DNA of 64,000 nt from CAYTES01 sp964436935 (lineage in GTDB: Bacteria > Patescibacteriota > Gracilibacteria > UBA1369 > UBA12473), in contig CAYTES010000001.1 of NCBI GenBank assembly GCA_964436935.1, forward strand, positions 1-64,000, read 5' to 3'. The notes under the pieces were generated by a model, which saw nothing but the letters and a program-made list of their open reading frames with translations, made no database searches and had not been told where the DNA came from. Made by a program: the position numbers and the translations under genes. This document shows positions 1 through 10,317 of this stretch, piece after piece. The stretch's first letter is position 1, and each line of letters opens with the position of its first letter.

Positions 1-18
1 TATAACACCATACATTCA

Positions 19-45
19 CACCCGCACAGCGGGTGGTTTATTAAT
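19..45 (+). terminator. Probable intrinsic terminator of an upstream gene
   Basis: A perfect 7-bp GC-rich stem (CACCCGC, loop ACA, GCGGGTG; positions 19-25 with 29-35) is followed by a T/A-rich tail (GTTTATTAATT). This is the form of a rho-independent terminator for a gene lying left of the window. The tail is not a pure T run, so the call is moderate. Confidence 0.5.
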
Positions 46-98
46 TGTAATTAAAGAAGCTCAATAAGAAGCCAAAAATACAATTTGAACTAAAATTC

Positions 99-163
99 AA
101 AGACCCGCAACCGAAAAGAAAAAGTAAGCTCTTAGAGCCTTGATTTTTTCAAAAAGGGTCTTT
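99..163 (+). other. Possible structured RNA leader before the ATP synthase operon
   Basis: An 8-bp inverted repeat (AAAGACCC 99-106 with GGGTCTTT 156-163) encloses two small hairpins: GCTC-TTA-GAGC near 128-138 and TTGA-TTTTT-TCAA at 140-152. Together they could fold as a three-way junction. No known riboswitch is recognised. The fold competes with the promoter reading of 140-168, so at most one of the two is right. Confidence 0.2.
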
Positions 164-168
164 AAAGT
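140..168 (+). promoter_or_regulatory. Candidate sigma70 promoter of the ATP synthase operon
   Basis: TTGATT (140-145), a 17-nt spacer and TAAAGT (163-168) form a sigma70-like pair about 50 nt before the first gene of the operon. The -10 box is imperfect, and the same bases can be drawn into a stem-loop. Confidence 0.3.
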
Positions 169-220
169 AGTTTCGCACTTGTAGGGATTCGACGGCCCGA
201 AAATTTTTGTATGAAAAGGC

Positions 221-463
221 ATGATCAAGAATAAAATGTCTAAAGACGACCAGATCGCCCAATTCACAAAAAAAAGAGTCCAAGTGTTTGTCTATGCCTC
301 AATGTTTACCCTTGTCATGATTGCCATAACAGGAGGAATTGGGTATCTACTGGATCAACAACTGAACACTTCTCCCGTCTTTCTCGTCATCGGCCTTGTG
401 ATCGGATATCCCATCACCCAACTCATGCTCTATAAAAAATATAAAGCAGCGATTAAAAAATAA
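221..463 (+). CDS. AtpZ/AtpI-like ATP synthase assembly protein
   Basis: A small 80-residue membrane protein with two predicted membrane helices (about residues 24-44 and 51-71). Size and position, first in the operon directly before subunit a, fit the AtpI/AtpZ family. Those proteins help c-ring assembly and have been linked to Mg2+ or Ca2+ transport. The start could be the ATG at 221 or the one at 236. Neither has a clear ribosome binding site, although AAAAGG lies just before 221. It is separated from atpB by two bases, so the two are surely co-transcribed. The family call rests on hydropathy and context rather than on a diagnostic motif. Confidence 0.75.
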   Translation: MIKNKMSKDDQIAQFTKKRVQVFVYASMFTLVMIAITGGIGYLLDQQLNTSPVFLVIGLVIGYPITQLMLYKKYKAAIKK

Positions 464-465
464 TC

Positions 466-1245
466 ATGAATTTACCGCAAATCCATCTTGATCCCGATAT
501 CCTATTCACGGTTGGCCCGGTTCCCGTGAGTAATGCCATGCTTTCAGCCTTCTTTGTTTCCTTCTTATTGATCGTACTGGGAATTCTTGTTAAAACCCGC
601 ATAGCCCTCATTCCGGGACGTCTTCAAATGTTAATAGAAATAATCGTTACATTTTATCTCGAAAAAATGGAAATGGCGTTGGGATCGGAAAAAGAGGCGC
701 GACGATTGACGCCATTCATCGTAACGGTTGCTTTAATCGTCGTTATTTCGAATCAGCTCACCTTAATTCCGCTTTTGGGAAGCATTACGGCAGGGGACGT
801 CAACTTATTTAAAACACCTACCGCACACTACAGTCTGACCATTGCACTAACGGTATTGGGCCTCGTGAGTGTTCATGCCATTGTTTTTCTCAAGGCTCCT
901 CTTCGACATCTAGGCAACTTTTTTAAATTTCACCTTTTATTTAAGATGAAAAGCATCAAAGAGCTTCCAATGGTCTTAATTGAAATTTTTTTGGGACTCA
1001 TGGACATCATCGGAGAAATCGCAAAACTAGTCTCATTATCGACTCGTTTATTCGGAAATATGTTTGCGGGAGAAGTAGTGGTATTGATCATCTCGAGTCT
1101 ACTGTTTGCAACCCAATTCCTCTTTCCAATTCCATTCATTGTGCTCTCAATCCTATCGGGATTTGTCCAAGCCTTTGTTTTTTCGATCCTGCTTGGAATC
1201 TTCATGAGCGGAACTTGGAATGGAATCAAGGAAAAGGCCTACTAA
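466..1245 (+). CDS. atpB: ATP synthase F0 subunit a
   Basis: Subunit a forms the two ion half-channels of the F0 motor and drives c-ring rotation. The 259-residue protein is hydrophobic throughout. It contains the family signature LSTRLFGNMFAGE (about residues 191-203), whose R194 is the essential stator arginine that faces the c-ring carboxylate. The C-terminal helices (SGFVQAFVFSILL) follow as expected. It lies between the assembly protein and subunit c, the usual order. No Shine-Dalgarno is seen before the ATG. The function is secure. Confidence 0.97.
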   Translation: MNLPQIHLDPDILFTVGPVPVSNAMLSAFFVSFLLIVLGILVKTRIALIPGRLQMLIEIIVTFYLEKMEMALGSEKEARRLTPFIVTVALIVVISNQLTLIPLLGSITAGDVNLFKTPTAHYSLTIALTVLGLVSVHAIVFLKAPLRHLGNFFKFHLLFKMKSIKELPMVLIEIFLGLMDIIGEIAKLVSLSTRLFGNMFAGEVVVLIISSLLFATQFLFPIPFIVLSILSGFVQAFVFSILLGIFMSGTWNGIKEKAY

Positions 1246-1282
1246 TTTATCTCTTATTTATTACTTTTTAATCCAATAAATT

Positions 1283-1510
1283 ATGGATGCAGAATCAGCA
1301 AAATACATCGCCGCAGGTCTTTGTATGGGGTTAGGGGCTGTTGGCCCTGGTATCGGAGAAGGAATACTTGCCGCACGAGCGATGGAGGGAATGGCGCGAA
1401 ACCCTCAAATCATGGATAAAATTTTCACCAACATGATTGTGGGAATGGCGATCACGGAATCAACCGGGATTTATTCCCTGGTGATCTCATTGATAATTCT
1501 TTTCGGTTAA
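1283..1510 (+). CDS. atpE: ATP synthase F0 subunit c, probable Na+ type
   Basis: A 75-residue hairpin of two membrane helices joined by the polar ARNP loop (38-41), the ring-forming rotor subunit. The ion-binding carboxylate is E59. The context ITESTGIY (57-64) matches the sodium-binding signature of characterised Na+ F-ATPases: E59, S60, T61 and Y64 correspond to Glu65, Ser66, Thr67 and Tyr70 of Ilyobacter tartaricus. E26 in GPGIGEG sits where Gln32 sits there. The second-carboxylate form of that position is known from N-type ATPases. From residue identity I infer sodium coupling, with possible proton use at low sodium. Confidence 0.95.
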   Translation: MDAESAKYIAAGLCMGLGAVGPGIGEGILAARAMEGMARNPQIMDKIFTNMIVGMAITESTGIYSLVISLIILFG

Positions 1511-1537
1511 TTTTTAAATAACCTTATCTTTTTTGTT

Positions 1538-2035
1538 ATGGATGGCTTAGCACAGCTTGGAATCGATTTTTGGAGCATTTTCATTTACATCGTGAATACG
1601 GGAGTTGTTCTTGTGGCCTTAATTTATTTCCTTTATAGACCGATCCTAAATACAATTGATCAACGACGAAAAATAATCGCGGACAGTATCGAAGAAGCGA
1701 ATCTACTTCGAGAGGAATTCACTAAAAAAATGGAGGAAAGTGAGATGGAAAGAAAAAAAACGGAAACGGAATTGAAAGAAGAAATGGCAAATCTACAACG
1801 ATTTTTGGAAGCAAAACGCATCGAATTGATTCACGAAATGGAAACCGCAAAAACGGAAATGATGCTGAAAGCGGAAAAAGAAATTGAAGCACGCAAAACA
1901 ACAATCCTCAAAGAATCCGAAAAAGAGGTCATGCAAATGATGACCAAAATCATCCTCGACATTGTTCAAAATAAGGTTCCCGAACAAGTCATTCAAGAAA
2001 GCATTCACGAATCTTGGGTTCATTACAACCGCTAA
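1538..2035 (+). CDS. atpF: ATP synthase F0 subunit b
   Basis: The peripheral stalk subunit that ties F1 to subunit a. The 165-residue protein has one N-terminal membrane helix (about 12-34) and then a long charged coiled-coil stretch rich in Glu, Lys and Met to residue 140, the standard b architecture. It follows atpE by 27 bases and ends one base before the atpH start, so translation is probably coupled. Only one b-type gene is present, implying a homodimeric stalk. Confidence 0.95.
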   Translation: MDGLAQLGIDFWSIFIYIVNTGVVLVALIYFLYRPILNTIDQRRKIIADSIEEANLLREEFTKKMEESEMERKKTETELKEEMANLQRFLEAKRIELIHEMETAKTEMMLKAEKEIEARKTTILKESEKEVMQMMTKIILDIVQNKVPEQVIQESIHESWVHYNR

Positions 2036-2036
2036 T

Positions 2037-2711
2037 ATGTTCAATTCATTTTTACTGGCAATGATTCGAGAGATTTCCCTCTTCTTAATAGGCAATAAAA
2101 CTTTTTTTTCAAAAAGTGAGTCCGAAAAAGAAGAAGCTTTGAAGGAATTAAAATTGCCGCATCCCTTTAAGACGTATTTACAAAAGAGCAACGAACAAGA
2201 TTTCATTAAAGAGTTGCGTGGGCTCGTGGGTAACATTTATCAGCCCACAAGTAGCAATGTTTCAGAGAACAACTTATTCAAGGCCGTACTGGAATTTTTC
2301 GTACAATCGTTTGGGATGAGACTCGAAATTGCCCATGAAAGCATTGCGTTCTCGCGTGTGGAAAGAGCGGAGGTGATTGAAAAAATGGTGCCCGGAGAAA
2401 ATGTCTTTGCTTCAAGCTTAAGACAGCTTCTTCTCAACCATTCCTATCAAGATTGCGTGGCGGAAATCAATGCCTTGGCAAAAAAAGTAGTGAATGCACC
2501 TTATATTGTCGTTCAATCTCCACGGGAGATTGATTTGGAACTCAAGAAAAAAATCCGAGAACATTTGTACACCGAATATCCTTTCTCTTTTCCTGTTTTC
2601 CAAATCAACAGGAAACTCATTGGAGGGTTCCGTATTTTTAAAGGGGGAACGGTGATCGATCATTCCTGGATCTCCCGCGTGTTACGATTTACATCCTTAA
2701 CTGCAGTATAA
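2037..2711 (+). CDS. atpH: ATP synthase F1 subunit delta
   Basis: Delta joins the b stalk to the top of the alpha3beta3 head. The C-terminal motif [18 protein letters not shown] is the conserved delta ending. I place the start at the ATG at 2037, one base after the atpF stop, giving 224 residues; the reading frame stays open upstream to 1962 inside atpF. The product is longer than typical delta proteins (about 180) because the N-terminal helical domain is extended and divergent. No ribosome binding site is visible. Confidence 0.92.
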   Translation: MFNSFLLAMIREISLFLIGNKTFFSKSESEKEEALKELKLPHPFKTYLQKSNEQDFIKELRGLVGNIYQPTSSNVSENNLFKAVLEFFVQSFGMRLEIAHESIAFSRVERAEVIEKMVPGENVFASSLRQLLLNHSYQDCVAEINALAKKVVNAPYIVVQSPREIDLELKKKIREHLYTEYPFSFPVFQINRKLIGGFRIFKGGTVIDHSWISRVLRFTSLTAV

Positions 2712-2722
2712 CCCAATCCATT

Positions 2723-4231
2723 ATGGCACAAGAAAGTTTGCAAAATTTCCTGGAAAATCTGAATAAAGCGCTCCAAAAATCCGAAAGCGGGGAAGGAGCA
2801 GTCGCTTCGGGAAAGGGAGTGATTAAATCTTATAAAGATGGGGTCATTCAAGTGGAAGGTCTTTCGGGCCTCAAAATGAACGAGGTCGTTCAAATCGAAG
2901 GAGTCAACGCGAAGGCACTTGTCATGAATTTGGAACGAGATAATGTGCAAGCGCTTGTGCTTCAGCCGGACAAAGAAATCCGCGAAGGATTGTTTGTAAC
3001 CTCTTCGGGGGAATTTCTTTCGATTCCCGTGGGGGAAGACATAATTGGTCGCGTTGTGGATGCCATGGGAGTGCCTCTCGATGGAAAAGGAGAAATCAAG
3101 GCCGATAAAGTAATGCCTCATGAGGCCTCCGCGCCGAGCGTGATGGTGCGAAAATCGGTGCATGAACCGGTACAAACCGGAATTGTGGCCATCGATGCGT
3201 TGGTCCCGGTCGGACGTGGACAACGGGAATTGATTATCGGAGACCGTCAAACCGGAAAAACCACGGTGGCGATCGATACCATCTTGAATCAAAAAGAAGA
3301 AAAAATGATTTGTATTTATGTGGCGATCGCTCAACGTGAATCCAAAACCGCTCAAGTCGTTCAAAAATTAACGTCGGGAGGAGCAATGGACTACACCATT
3401 GTGGTATCCGCTCCCGCCGCTTCTTCGGCCGTGATGCAATATCTCGCGCCTTATGCGGGAGCCGCTATTGCCGAATACTTCATGAAAAAAGGAAAACACG
3501 TACTCGTGATTTATGATGATCTATCCAAGCATGCTGTGGCTTACCGTGAAATGTCGCTCTTACTCCGTCGTCCCCCAAGCCGTGAAGCGTATCCCGGAGA
3601 TGTGTTCTATCTTCACAGCCGCTTATTGGAACGGGCCGCTAAATTGAATGACGCCAACGGCGGAGGAAGCATCACCGCTTTACCGATCATTGAAACACAG
3701 GCCAACGACGTTTCCGCGTATATTCCCACCAACGTGATTTCCATCACCGACGGACAAATTTTCTTGGAATCCAACCTTTTCAACAAAGGAATTCGCCCCG
3801 CCATCAACGTGGGGATTTCCGTCTCACGTGTGGGAGGAGCCGCTCAAACCAAGATCATGAAAAAAGTATCCGGAACCGTAAAATTAGATTTGGCTCAGTA
3901 CTACGAATTGGAAGCCTTCTCCCAATTTGCTTCGGAATTGGATCAAGCAACCAAGGATAAATTGACCCGTGGAAAACGTGTCGTGGAAGCCTTGAAACAA
4001 AAAGCCAATTCGCCTTATGCGCTATGGAAAGAAGTGATTGTGCTGTATGCCGCAACAAACGGCTACCTGGATCCCATTGCCGAGAATGAAGTGGGAGATA
4101 AAATTCATTCGCTTTTCATCCTGGTTGAATCCACGCATCAAGATCTGATTCAAAAAATCCAAACGGAAAAAGCCTTATCGGAAGATATCGAGTCGACCAT
4201 CAAATCTATTTTTACCAAATTTTTCGCCTAA
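2723..4231 (+). CDS. atpA: ATP synthase F1 subunit alpha
   Basis: The 502-residue non-catalytic nucleotide-binding subunit of the F1 head. Walker A is GDRQTGKT (173-180). Downstream lies [10 protein letters not shown], which carries the arginine that reaches into the catalytic site of the neighbouring beta subunit. The length is normal for alpha. It sits between delta and gamma, the standard bacterial order. There is no Shine-Dalgarno before the ATG. Confidence 0.98.
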   Translation: MAQESLQNFLENLNKALQKSESGEGAVASGKGVIKSYKDGVIQVEGLSGLKMNEVVQIEGVNAKALVMNLERDNVQALVLQPDKEIREGLFVTSSGEFLSIPVGEDIIGRVVDAMGVPLDGKGEIKADKVMPHEASAPSVMVRKSVHEPVQTGIVAIDALVPVGRGQRELIIGDRQTGKTTVAIDTILNQKEEKMICIYVAIAQRESKTAQVVQKLTSGGAMDYTIVVSAPAASSAVMQYLAPYAGAAIAEYFMKKGKHVLVIYDDLSKHAVAYREMSLLLRRPPSREAYPGDVFYLHSRLLERAAKLNDANGGGSITALPIIETQANDVSAYIPTNVISITDGQIFLESNLFNKGIRPAINVGISVSRVGGAAQTKIMKKVSGTVKLDLAQYYELEAFSQFASELDQATKDKLTRGKRVVEALKQKANSPYALWKEVIVLYAATNGYLDPIAENEVGDKIHSLFILVESTHQDLIQKIQTEKALSEDIESTIKSIFTKFFA

Positions 4232-4237
4232 AACTTT

Positions 4238-5137
4238 ATGGCAGGTTCAATACTAGAAATTCGCAAAAAAATAGAGGGGGTAAAAAACACCCGAAAAATC
4301 ACGAAAGCCATGCAACTGGTCGCAGCCAGTAAAATGCGGCATTTCCAAAAGCATGCCGTTTCCATCCGAAACTATGTTTTTGATCTCCTTTCGATTTTGA
4401 ACAACAATCTCGAAACGGACCTAAAAAGCATCTATACGGAAAAAAGAGAAAAAGGTGGAATTTTATTCGTACTCTACACCTCGGACAAAGGACTTTGCGG
4501 TCCCCTCAACAACAAATTGATCAATGGACTGTTTCGTTCGGAGCTGTGGCAAACCACTCCGGAAGATGAACGAAAACTAATCACGATCGGGAAAAAAAGC
4601 TACGACTATGTTCGGAACAATAAGATCCCCGTTACGAAGCATTACACGCAAATTCCAGAAAAATTAACCACAGTGGATTCCATCAAAATCGTGGAAGGAA
4701 TTATTGAATTATGGAAAGAAGAAAAAATAAAACAGGTAATTTTTGTCGCTCCTCATTATAAAAATTCGTTTACTTTTTATCCGGTGCTCAAGACCTTTCT
4801 TCCCTTTACGGAAGAAACCATTGCAAGCACATTGGGACCGATCGAGGAATACAAAAAATCAAAAATCTTTAAAAAAGAGGGGTGCATGTTATTTTCTCCT
4901 TCCGAAGCGCATGTATTGAATCGACTCTATGAACAAATGGTTCAAGCGTTGTTCCTCCAAGCCTTCATTGAACTCAAAGCCTCCGAATATTCCAGCCGAA
5001 TGATTGCAATGCAAAATGCCACCGATTCCGCCGACCGAATCGTCAATGATCTCACACGAGAATACAATAAAGTGCGACAAGCGGTGATCACACAAGAAAT
5101 TGCAGAGCTCATGGGCGCAAGCTTAACGATCAAATAA
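4238..5137 (+). CDS. atpG: ATP synthase F1 subunit gamma
   Basis: The central rotor shaft. Both conserved ends are present: the N-terminal coiled-coil signature IRKKIEGVKNTRKITKAMQ and a C-terminal helix (residues about 255-299) with SRMIAMQNATDSA and LTREYN. The 299-residue length is normal. The middle Rossmann-like segment (about 75-210) is divergent, as usual for gamma. The gap from atpA is six bases, so it belongs to the same operon. Confidence 0.96.
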   Translation: MAGSILEIRKKIEGVKNTRKITKAMQLVAASKMRHFQKHAVSIRNYVFDLLSILNNNLETDLKSIYTEKREKGGILFVLYTSDKGLCGPLNNKLINGLFRSELWQTTPEDERKLITIGKKSYDYVRNNKIPVTKHYTQIPEKLTTVDSIKIVEGIIELWKEEKIKQVIFVAPHYKNSFTFYPVLKTFLPFTEETIASTLGPIEEYKKSKIFKKEGCMLFSPSEAHVLNRLYEQMVQALFLQAFIELKASEYSSRMIAMQNATDSADRIVNDLTREYNKVRQAVITQEIAELMGASLTIK

Positions 5138-5152
5138 TTCATTTATCTCTAA

Positions 5153-6565
<1,413 letters not shown>

Positions 6566-6576
6566 CGATTGCCCCT

Positions 6577-6999
6577 ATGACCAACGCATTCAAACTGACA
6601 ATCCGTACTCCGGAGGGAGAGGTCTACCACAAAGAAGCAAAATCCATTGCTTTCAATGACGAAGATGGGCAAAACCAAATTTTTGCCCATCACGCCTCAT
6701 TGACCTCCACAATTTTATTCTCGCATGTCATTGTGGAAGAAGAGGAGATGGAAGAAAAATTCTTGGCCCGAAACGGACTGTTTCTCTTCAATAACCAAGA
6801 AAATACGGGCCTTCTGCTCGCACTCTATTGCGAGAAAAAATCCGAAATCAGCCATCAAACCGCGGCCCAATATCTCAAATTTCTCGAAAAACAACTCGCA
6901 GAGGGAAATGATCTGAGCGAATTCCAGGTGCTTTATCTGGAAGGAGAAAAACTGGCAGTGGAGAAACAGGTGAGTGAGACGGAAGAAGCCCCGAAATAG
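6577..6999 (+). CDS. atpC: ATP synthase F1 subunit epsilon
   Basis: The last gene of the operon. The 140-residue product begins with the beta-sandwich motif LTIRTPEGEVYHKEAKSIAF typical of epsilon, which inhibits and couples the rotor. The rest is divergent: the normally well-conserved loop with GILGNH-type residues is replaced by IFAHHAS, and the tail (about 105-140) is acidic. Position after atpD makes the call firm despite low identity. Confidence 0.9.
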   Translation: MTNAFKLTIRTPEGEVYHKEAKSIAFNDEDGQNQIFAHHASLTSTILFSHVIVEEEEMEEKFLARNGLFLFNNQENTGLLLALYCEKKSEISHQTAAQYLKFLEKQLAEGNDLSEFQVLYLEGEKLAVEKQVSETEEAPK

Positions 7000-7076
7000 G
7001 CCAACCTTAAAAAGAGTTGATATTTTTATCGAAAGGTGGAAAGATTAATTCCTTTTTAGTTTTTAACGAATTTGCA

Positions 7077-8120
7077 ATGGACGAGCACTCAACTTTGGAG
7101 AGTAGAACACTAGATAAATTAAAACAAATTCAGCAATGTATTCTTTTTAAGAAGATCAGTCTCGCAGGCATGAGCATATTGAATGAAAAGGCAGAATGGA
7201 AAGAAATTCCGAGGGGAACTCAGTTGTTTTCTCGAAAAGGAAAGGGAGATCATCCTAACACCCTTCGCCTAATCCCCTCGGAAACGCGATTTCAAATCAA
7301 AGTGGTTGAATTTGCAGAGCCACAATCCATCGTCAAGCCCGCAGGCAGTTATATGGGGGAATTTTCATTCATGGAAATGAAAGATGAAACCAATCCCTTC
7401 ATCAATAAAAGACTTCCGGCTTCGGTTGATGTTTTTACACAAGAGGAAACAACTCTTTTAGAAATAAATGGAGAGGCTTTTAGCCAACTGACCCCGCATG
7501 ACCAAATTCAGCTCATCGAAAATATCGTCTCAAATACAGAATATTTAGGAGATGCAACGCAAGAATTGATCGCCCTACTAGAGCAGAATCCATCATTTCG
7601 AAATGGAAATGTGGTGCCGAGAGCAATTGAAAAAGGGATGGAGGAAAATGACGTTGAAAGACGAGTATTTAGAGGAAAAGAAATGATTTTACCAAAGGAA
7701 GGATGCATCACCGTGATTCAAGAAGGAACCTTTCAAATTGAAAAAATGGAGATTCAAGCAATGCTTGAACTTGAAGAAGAGCGTTCAAGCACAAAGGTCA
7801 TTGCACGGGTTGAAGCGCCAGAAGTGGTCCATGAGAAATATGCCATTACCGGAAAGGCCGAAGGCATCTTAAGAGCCATAGGGCCTGTCTCTGTGGTATA
7901 TGTACCCATTAAAACGGGAAGCTTGGAGGATCAAAAAGCAAAACTCATGGCAATTGCAGAAATTCAACAACGGCATATTGTTACGACTCAAAAGGAAATT
8001 GAAAACCTCAAAATCAATCAAAAAAAAACCGAACAAGGAGCAGAGAAAGAGGTAGCAAATAATAGGATGGGGTTTGGTTCACGCTTAATGAGGTGGTTAA
8101 AATCTGGTAGTCAGAAATAA
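7077..8120 (+). CDS. Hypothetical protein with a cyclic-nucleotide-binding-like domain
   Basis: I start this at the ATG at 7077 (347 residues); an in-frame TTG at 7017 would add 20 residues. The segment from about residue 85 to 145 reads AGSYMGEFSFM, then LPASVDVFTQEETTLLEI. This resembles the G-x-x-x-GE and R-x-ASV-x-A-x-x-x-T-x-L-x-x-I pattern of CRP-type cyclic-nucleotide folds, but the phosphate-binding arginine pattern is not clean. A second half (residues 200-300) may be a degenerate repeat. The C-terminus is a short coiled coil with basic residues. No helix-turn-helix is evident. It lies 77 bases after atpC on the same strand. The function is unknown. Confidence 0.65.
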   Translation: MDEHSTLESRTLDKLKQIQQCILFKKISLAGMSILNEKAEWKEIPRGTQLFSRKGKGDHPNTLRLIPSETRFQIKVVEFAEPQSIVKPAGSYMGEFSFMEMKDETNPFINKRLPASVDVFTQEETTLLEINGEAFSQLTPHDQIQLIENIVSNTEYLGDATQELIALLEQNPSFRNGNVVPRAIEKGMEENDVERRVFRGKEMILPKEGCITVIQEGTFQIEKMEIQAMLELEEERSSTKVIARVEAPEVVHEKYAITGKAEGILRAIGPVSVVYVPIKTGSLEDQKAKLMAIAEIQQRHIVTTQKEIENLKINQKKTEQGAEKEVANNRMGFGSRLMRWLKSGSQK

Positions 8121-8184
8121 GGGGAGAATATCCAAAATAACGTCGAATCGCTCGGCTTATAGGTACAAGCACAGGTTCCCGTAA

Positions 8185-10167
8185 TCAAAGCCCCGCCTCC
8201 TCCTTCATCAGATCAATTTCATCCCGCAACTCAGCGGCTTTCTCAAATTCCATATTTTGGGCGGCCAAATCCATTTCGGCTTCCAAGGAACGGATGAGGC
8301 GCTGAATTTCATCCTTAGGAACCTTCTTCACATCATAATGACGCACCTGTTTCTTGGCCTCATTCTCTTTATGCATGGCCAGATCCCGAATGGCTTTCAC
8401 AATCGTTTCAGGGGTGATGCCATGCTTTTCATTGTGAGCCAACTGAATCACTCGACGCCGGTTGGTTTCATCAATGGCCGCCTGCATGGATCGAGTCATA
8501 TTATTCGCATACATGATGACAAATCCATTCACGTGCCGTGCCGCCCGTCCAATGGTCTGGATGAGTGACGTTTCGGATCGAAGAAACCCTTCTTTATCCG
8601 CATCCAAAATGGCGATCAACGACACCTCCGGTAAATCCAACCCTTCGCGAAGTAAGTTGATTCCAATCAACACATCAAATTTTCCCAACCGTAGATCGCG
8701 TAAAATTTCAATTCGTTCCATGGTATCGATATCAGAATGGAGGTAACGCACTTTGATTCCCTTATCCACAAAGAAATCGGTCAAATCCTCGGCAGAGCGC
8801 TTGGTGAGGGTCGTGACCAAAATACGTTCTCGTCGATCAATCCGAGCATGAATCTCATCCAAAAGATCCAAAATTTGGCCCTCTTTAGGACGAATGACCA
8901 CTTCGGGATCCAACAAGCCGGTCGGCCGGATGATCTGCTGAGCAATCCATTTTTTAGGGGTATTCGCATACTCATACTTCCCGGGAGTGGCGGAAACAAA
9001 AATCGCTTGATCAATGTGTTTTTCAAATTCTTCAAACTTGAGAGGGCGATTGTCGTGCGCCGAAGGCAAACGAAATCCATACTCCACCAAATTTTGTTTA
9101 CGGCTGTAATTCCCATTATGCATGGCTCCAATCTGAGGAATAGTGATATGAGACTCATCCACCACCATCAAAAAATCATCCGGAAAATAATCGATAAGCG
9201 TAGCAGGTTGTTCACCGGCTTCCCGCGCATTCAAATAACGAGTGTAGTTTTCAATCCCGCTACAATATCCAGTTTCCTGTAAAATCTCTAAATCGTATTC
9301 CGTACGCGTTTTCAACCGTTCCGCCTCCAAGCCTTTCCCGATCGACTGGAGCTGCTTGTAGCGGATCTCCAAATCGGCACGGATGGGGGCAATCGCCGCA
9401 TCGATCCTTTCGCGTGTCGTCACATCATGCTTGGCCGGAAACACATGAATGGACTCCATTTCATGCAGCACCTCGCCGGTAAAACAATCCGCTTCAACAA
9501 TTTTTTCAATATCATCTCCAAAAAATTCCAAACGATAAATCGTGTCCTGACCGGGAGGGAAAATTTCCACCACATCTCCCAACACATGAAACATCCCCTG
9601 TTTAAAATCGGTGGACGAACGAACATATTGAAGATCCGTGAGATGACGGAGCAATTTATCTCGTTTGCGATCCTCTCCCACTTTAATCTCCAAACTCAAA
9701 TTCTTATACTCATCCGGTGATCCCAATCCGTAAATACACGAAACCGACGCCACAATAATCACATCGCGCCGCGTCAATAAATGGGCCGTCGCCGCATGGC
9801 GAAACTTATTAATCTCTTCATTGATGGCAGAATCTTTTTCAATGTAAGTGTCCGTTCGGGGGTTATATGCCTCCGGCTGATAATAATCATAGTAAGACAC
9901 AAAATAATGGACCGAATTTTTAGGGAAAAACTCACGAAATTCGGTACACAGTTGAGCGGCCAGTGTTTTATTATGGGCAATCACCAAGGTCGGTTTTTGA
10001 ACTTGTGCAATAACGGAAGCGATCGAAAAGGTTTTACCCGTTCCCGTTGCCCCCAATAAAGTTTGGTATTTTTGACCGGCCTTAAGCCCTTTCATCATGG
10101 CCTCAATAGCGGCGGGCTGATCACCTTTTGGTGTAAATTCGGAAAGCAGTTCAAAACGTTGAGACAT
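8185..10167 (-). CDS. uvrB: UvrABC system protein B
   Basis: The DNA-damage recognition helicase of nucleotide excision repair. It is 660 residues from the ATG at 10167, which gives the typical N-terminus [18 protein letters not shown]; the frame is open further upstream but that extension is not conserved. Walker A is [10 protein letters not shown], the beta-hairpin contains [10 protein letters not shown], and helicase motif VI reads [12 protein letters not shown]. The C-terminal UVR domain that binds UvrC ([20 protein letters not shown]) is intact. uvrA and uvrC are not in the window. Confidence 0.98.
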   Translation of the reverse strand: MSQRFELLSEFTPKGDQPAAIEAMMKGLKAGQKYQTLLGATGTGKTFSIASVIAQVQKPTLVIAHNKTLAAQLCTEFREFFPKNSVHYFVSYYDYYQPEAYNPRTDTYIEKDSAINEEINKFRHAATAHLLTRRDVIIVASVSCIYGLGSPDEYKNLSLEIKVGEDRKRDKLLRHLTDLQYVRSSTDFKQGMFHVLGDVVEIFPPGQDTIYRLEFFGDDIEKIVEADCFTGEVLHEMESIHVFPAKHDVTTRERIDAAIAPIRADLEIRYKQLQSIGKGLEAERLKTRTEYDLEILQETGYCSGIENYTRYLNAREAGEQPATLIDYFPDDFLMVVDESHITIPQIGAMHNGNYSRKQNLVEYGFRLPSAHDNRPLKFEEFEKHIDQAIFVSATPGKYEYANTPKKWIAQQIIRPTGLLDPEVVIRPKEGQILDLLDEIHARIDRRERILVTTLTKRSAEDLTDFFVDKGIKVRYLHSDIDTMERIEILRDLRLGKFDVLIGINLLREGLDLPEVSLIAILDADKEGFLRSETSLIQTIGRAARHVNGFVIMYANNMTRSMQAAIDETNRRRVIQLAHNEKHGITPETIVKAIRDLAMHKENEAKKQVRHYDVKKVPKDEIQRLIRSLEAEMDLAAQNMEFEKAAELRDEIDLMKEEAGL

Positions 10168-10303
10168 AAAAACGATAAAAAGATAAACCCGAATGTAGGG
10201 CTTAAGGACTTTAGCAAAGATAATCGAAAAGGACAAGTTATACCCCCCGCAACAAGAATTTAGTTTACAAAAAAAAATGATGTGGTAAAATGCAAAACCT
10301 TAA

Positions 10304-10312
10304 TGATAAAAT
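10304..10312 (+). promoter_or_regulatory. Extended -10 element immediately before the start codon
   Basis: TGATAAAAT (TG-n-TAAAAT) ends five bases before the ATG at 10318. Initiation about 6-7 bases downstream of the -10 box would place the transcript start at or next to the start codon, implying a leaderless or nearly leaderless message. No -35 box is clear. Confidence 0.4.
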
Positions 10313-10317
10313 CAACT

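Noticed and set aside
184..194. GGATTCGACGG, identical to the conserved tmRNA 5' signature
   Set aside because: A tmRNA would need a further 300 or so bases with a tag reading frame and T-arm; here the ATP synthase operon starts within 30 bases, and no acceptor partner is seen. I treat it as chance.
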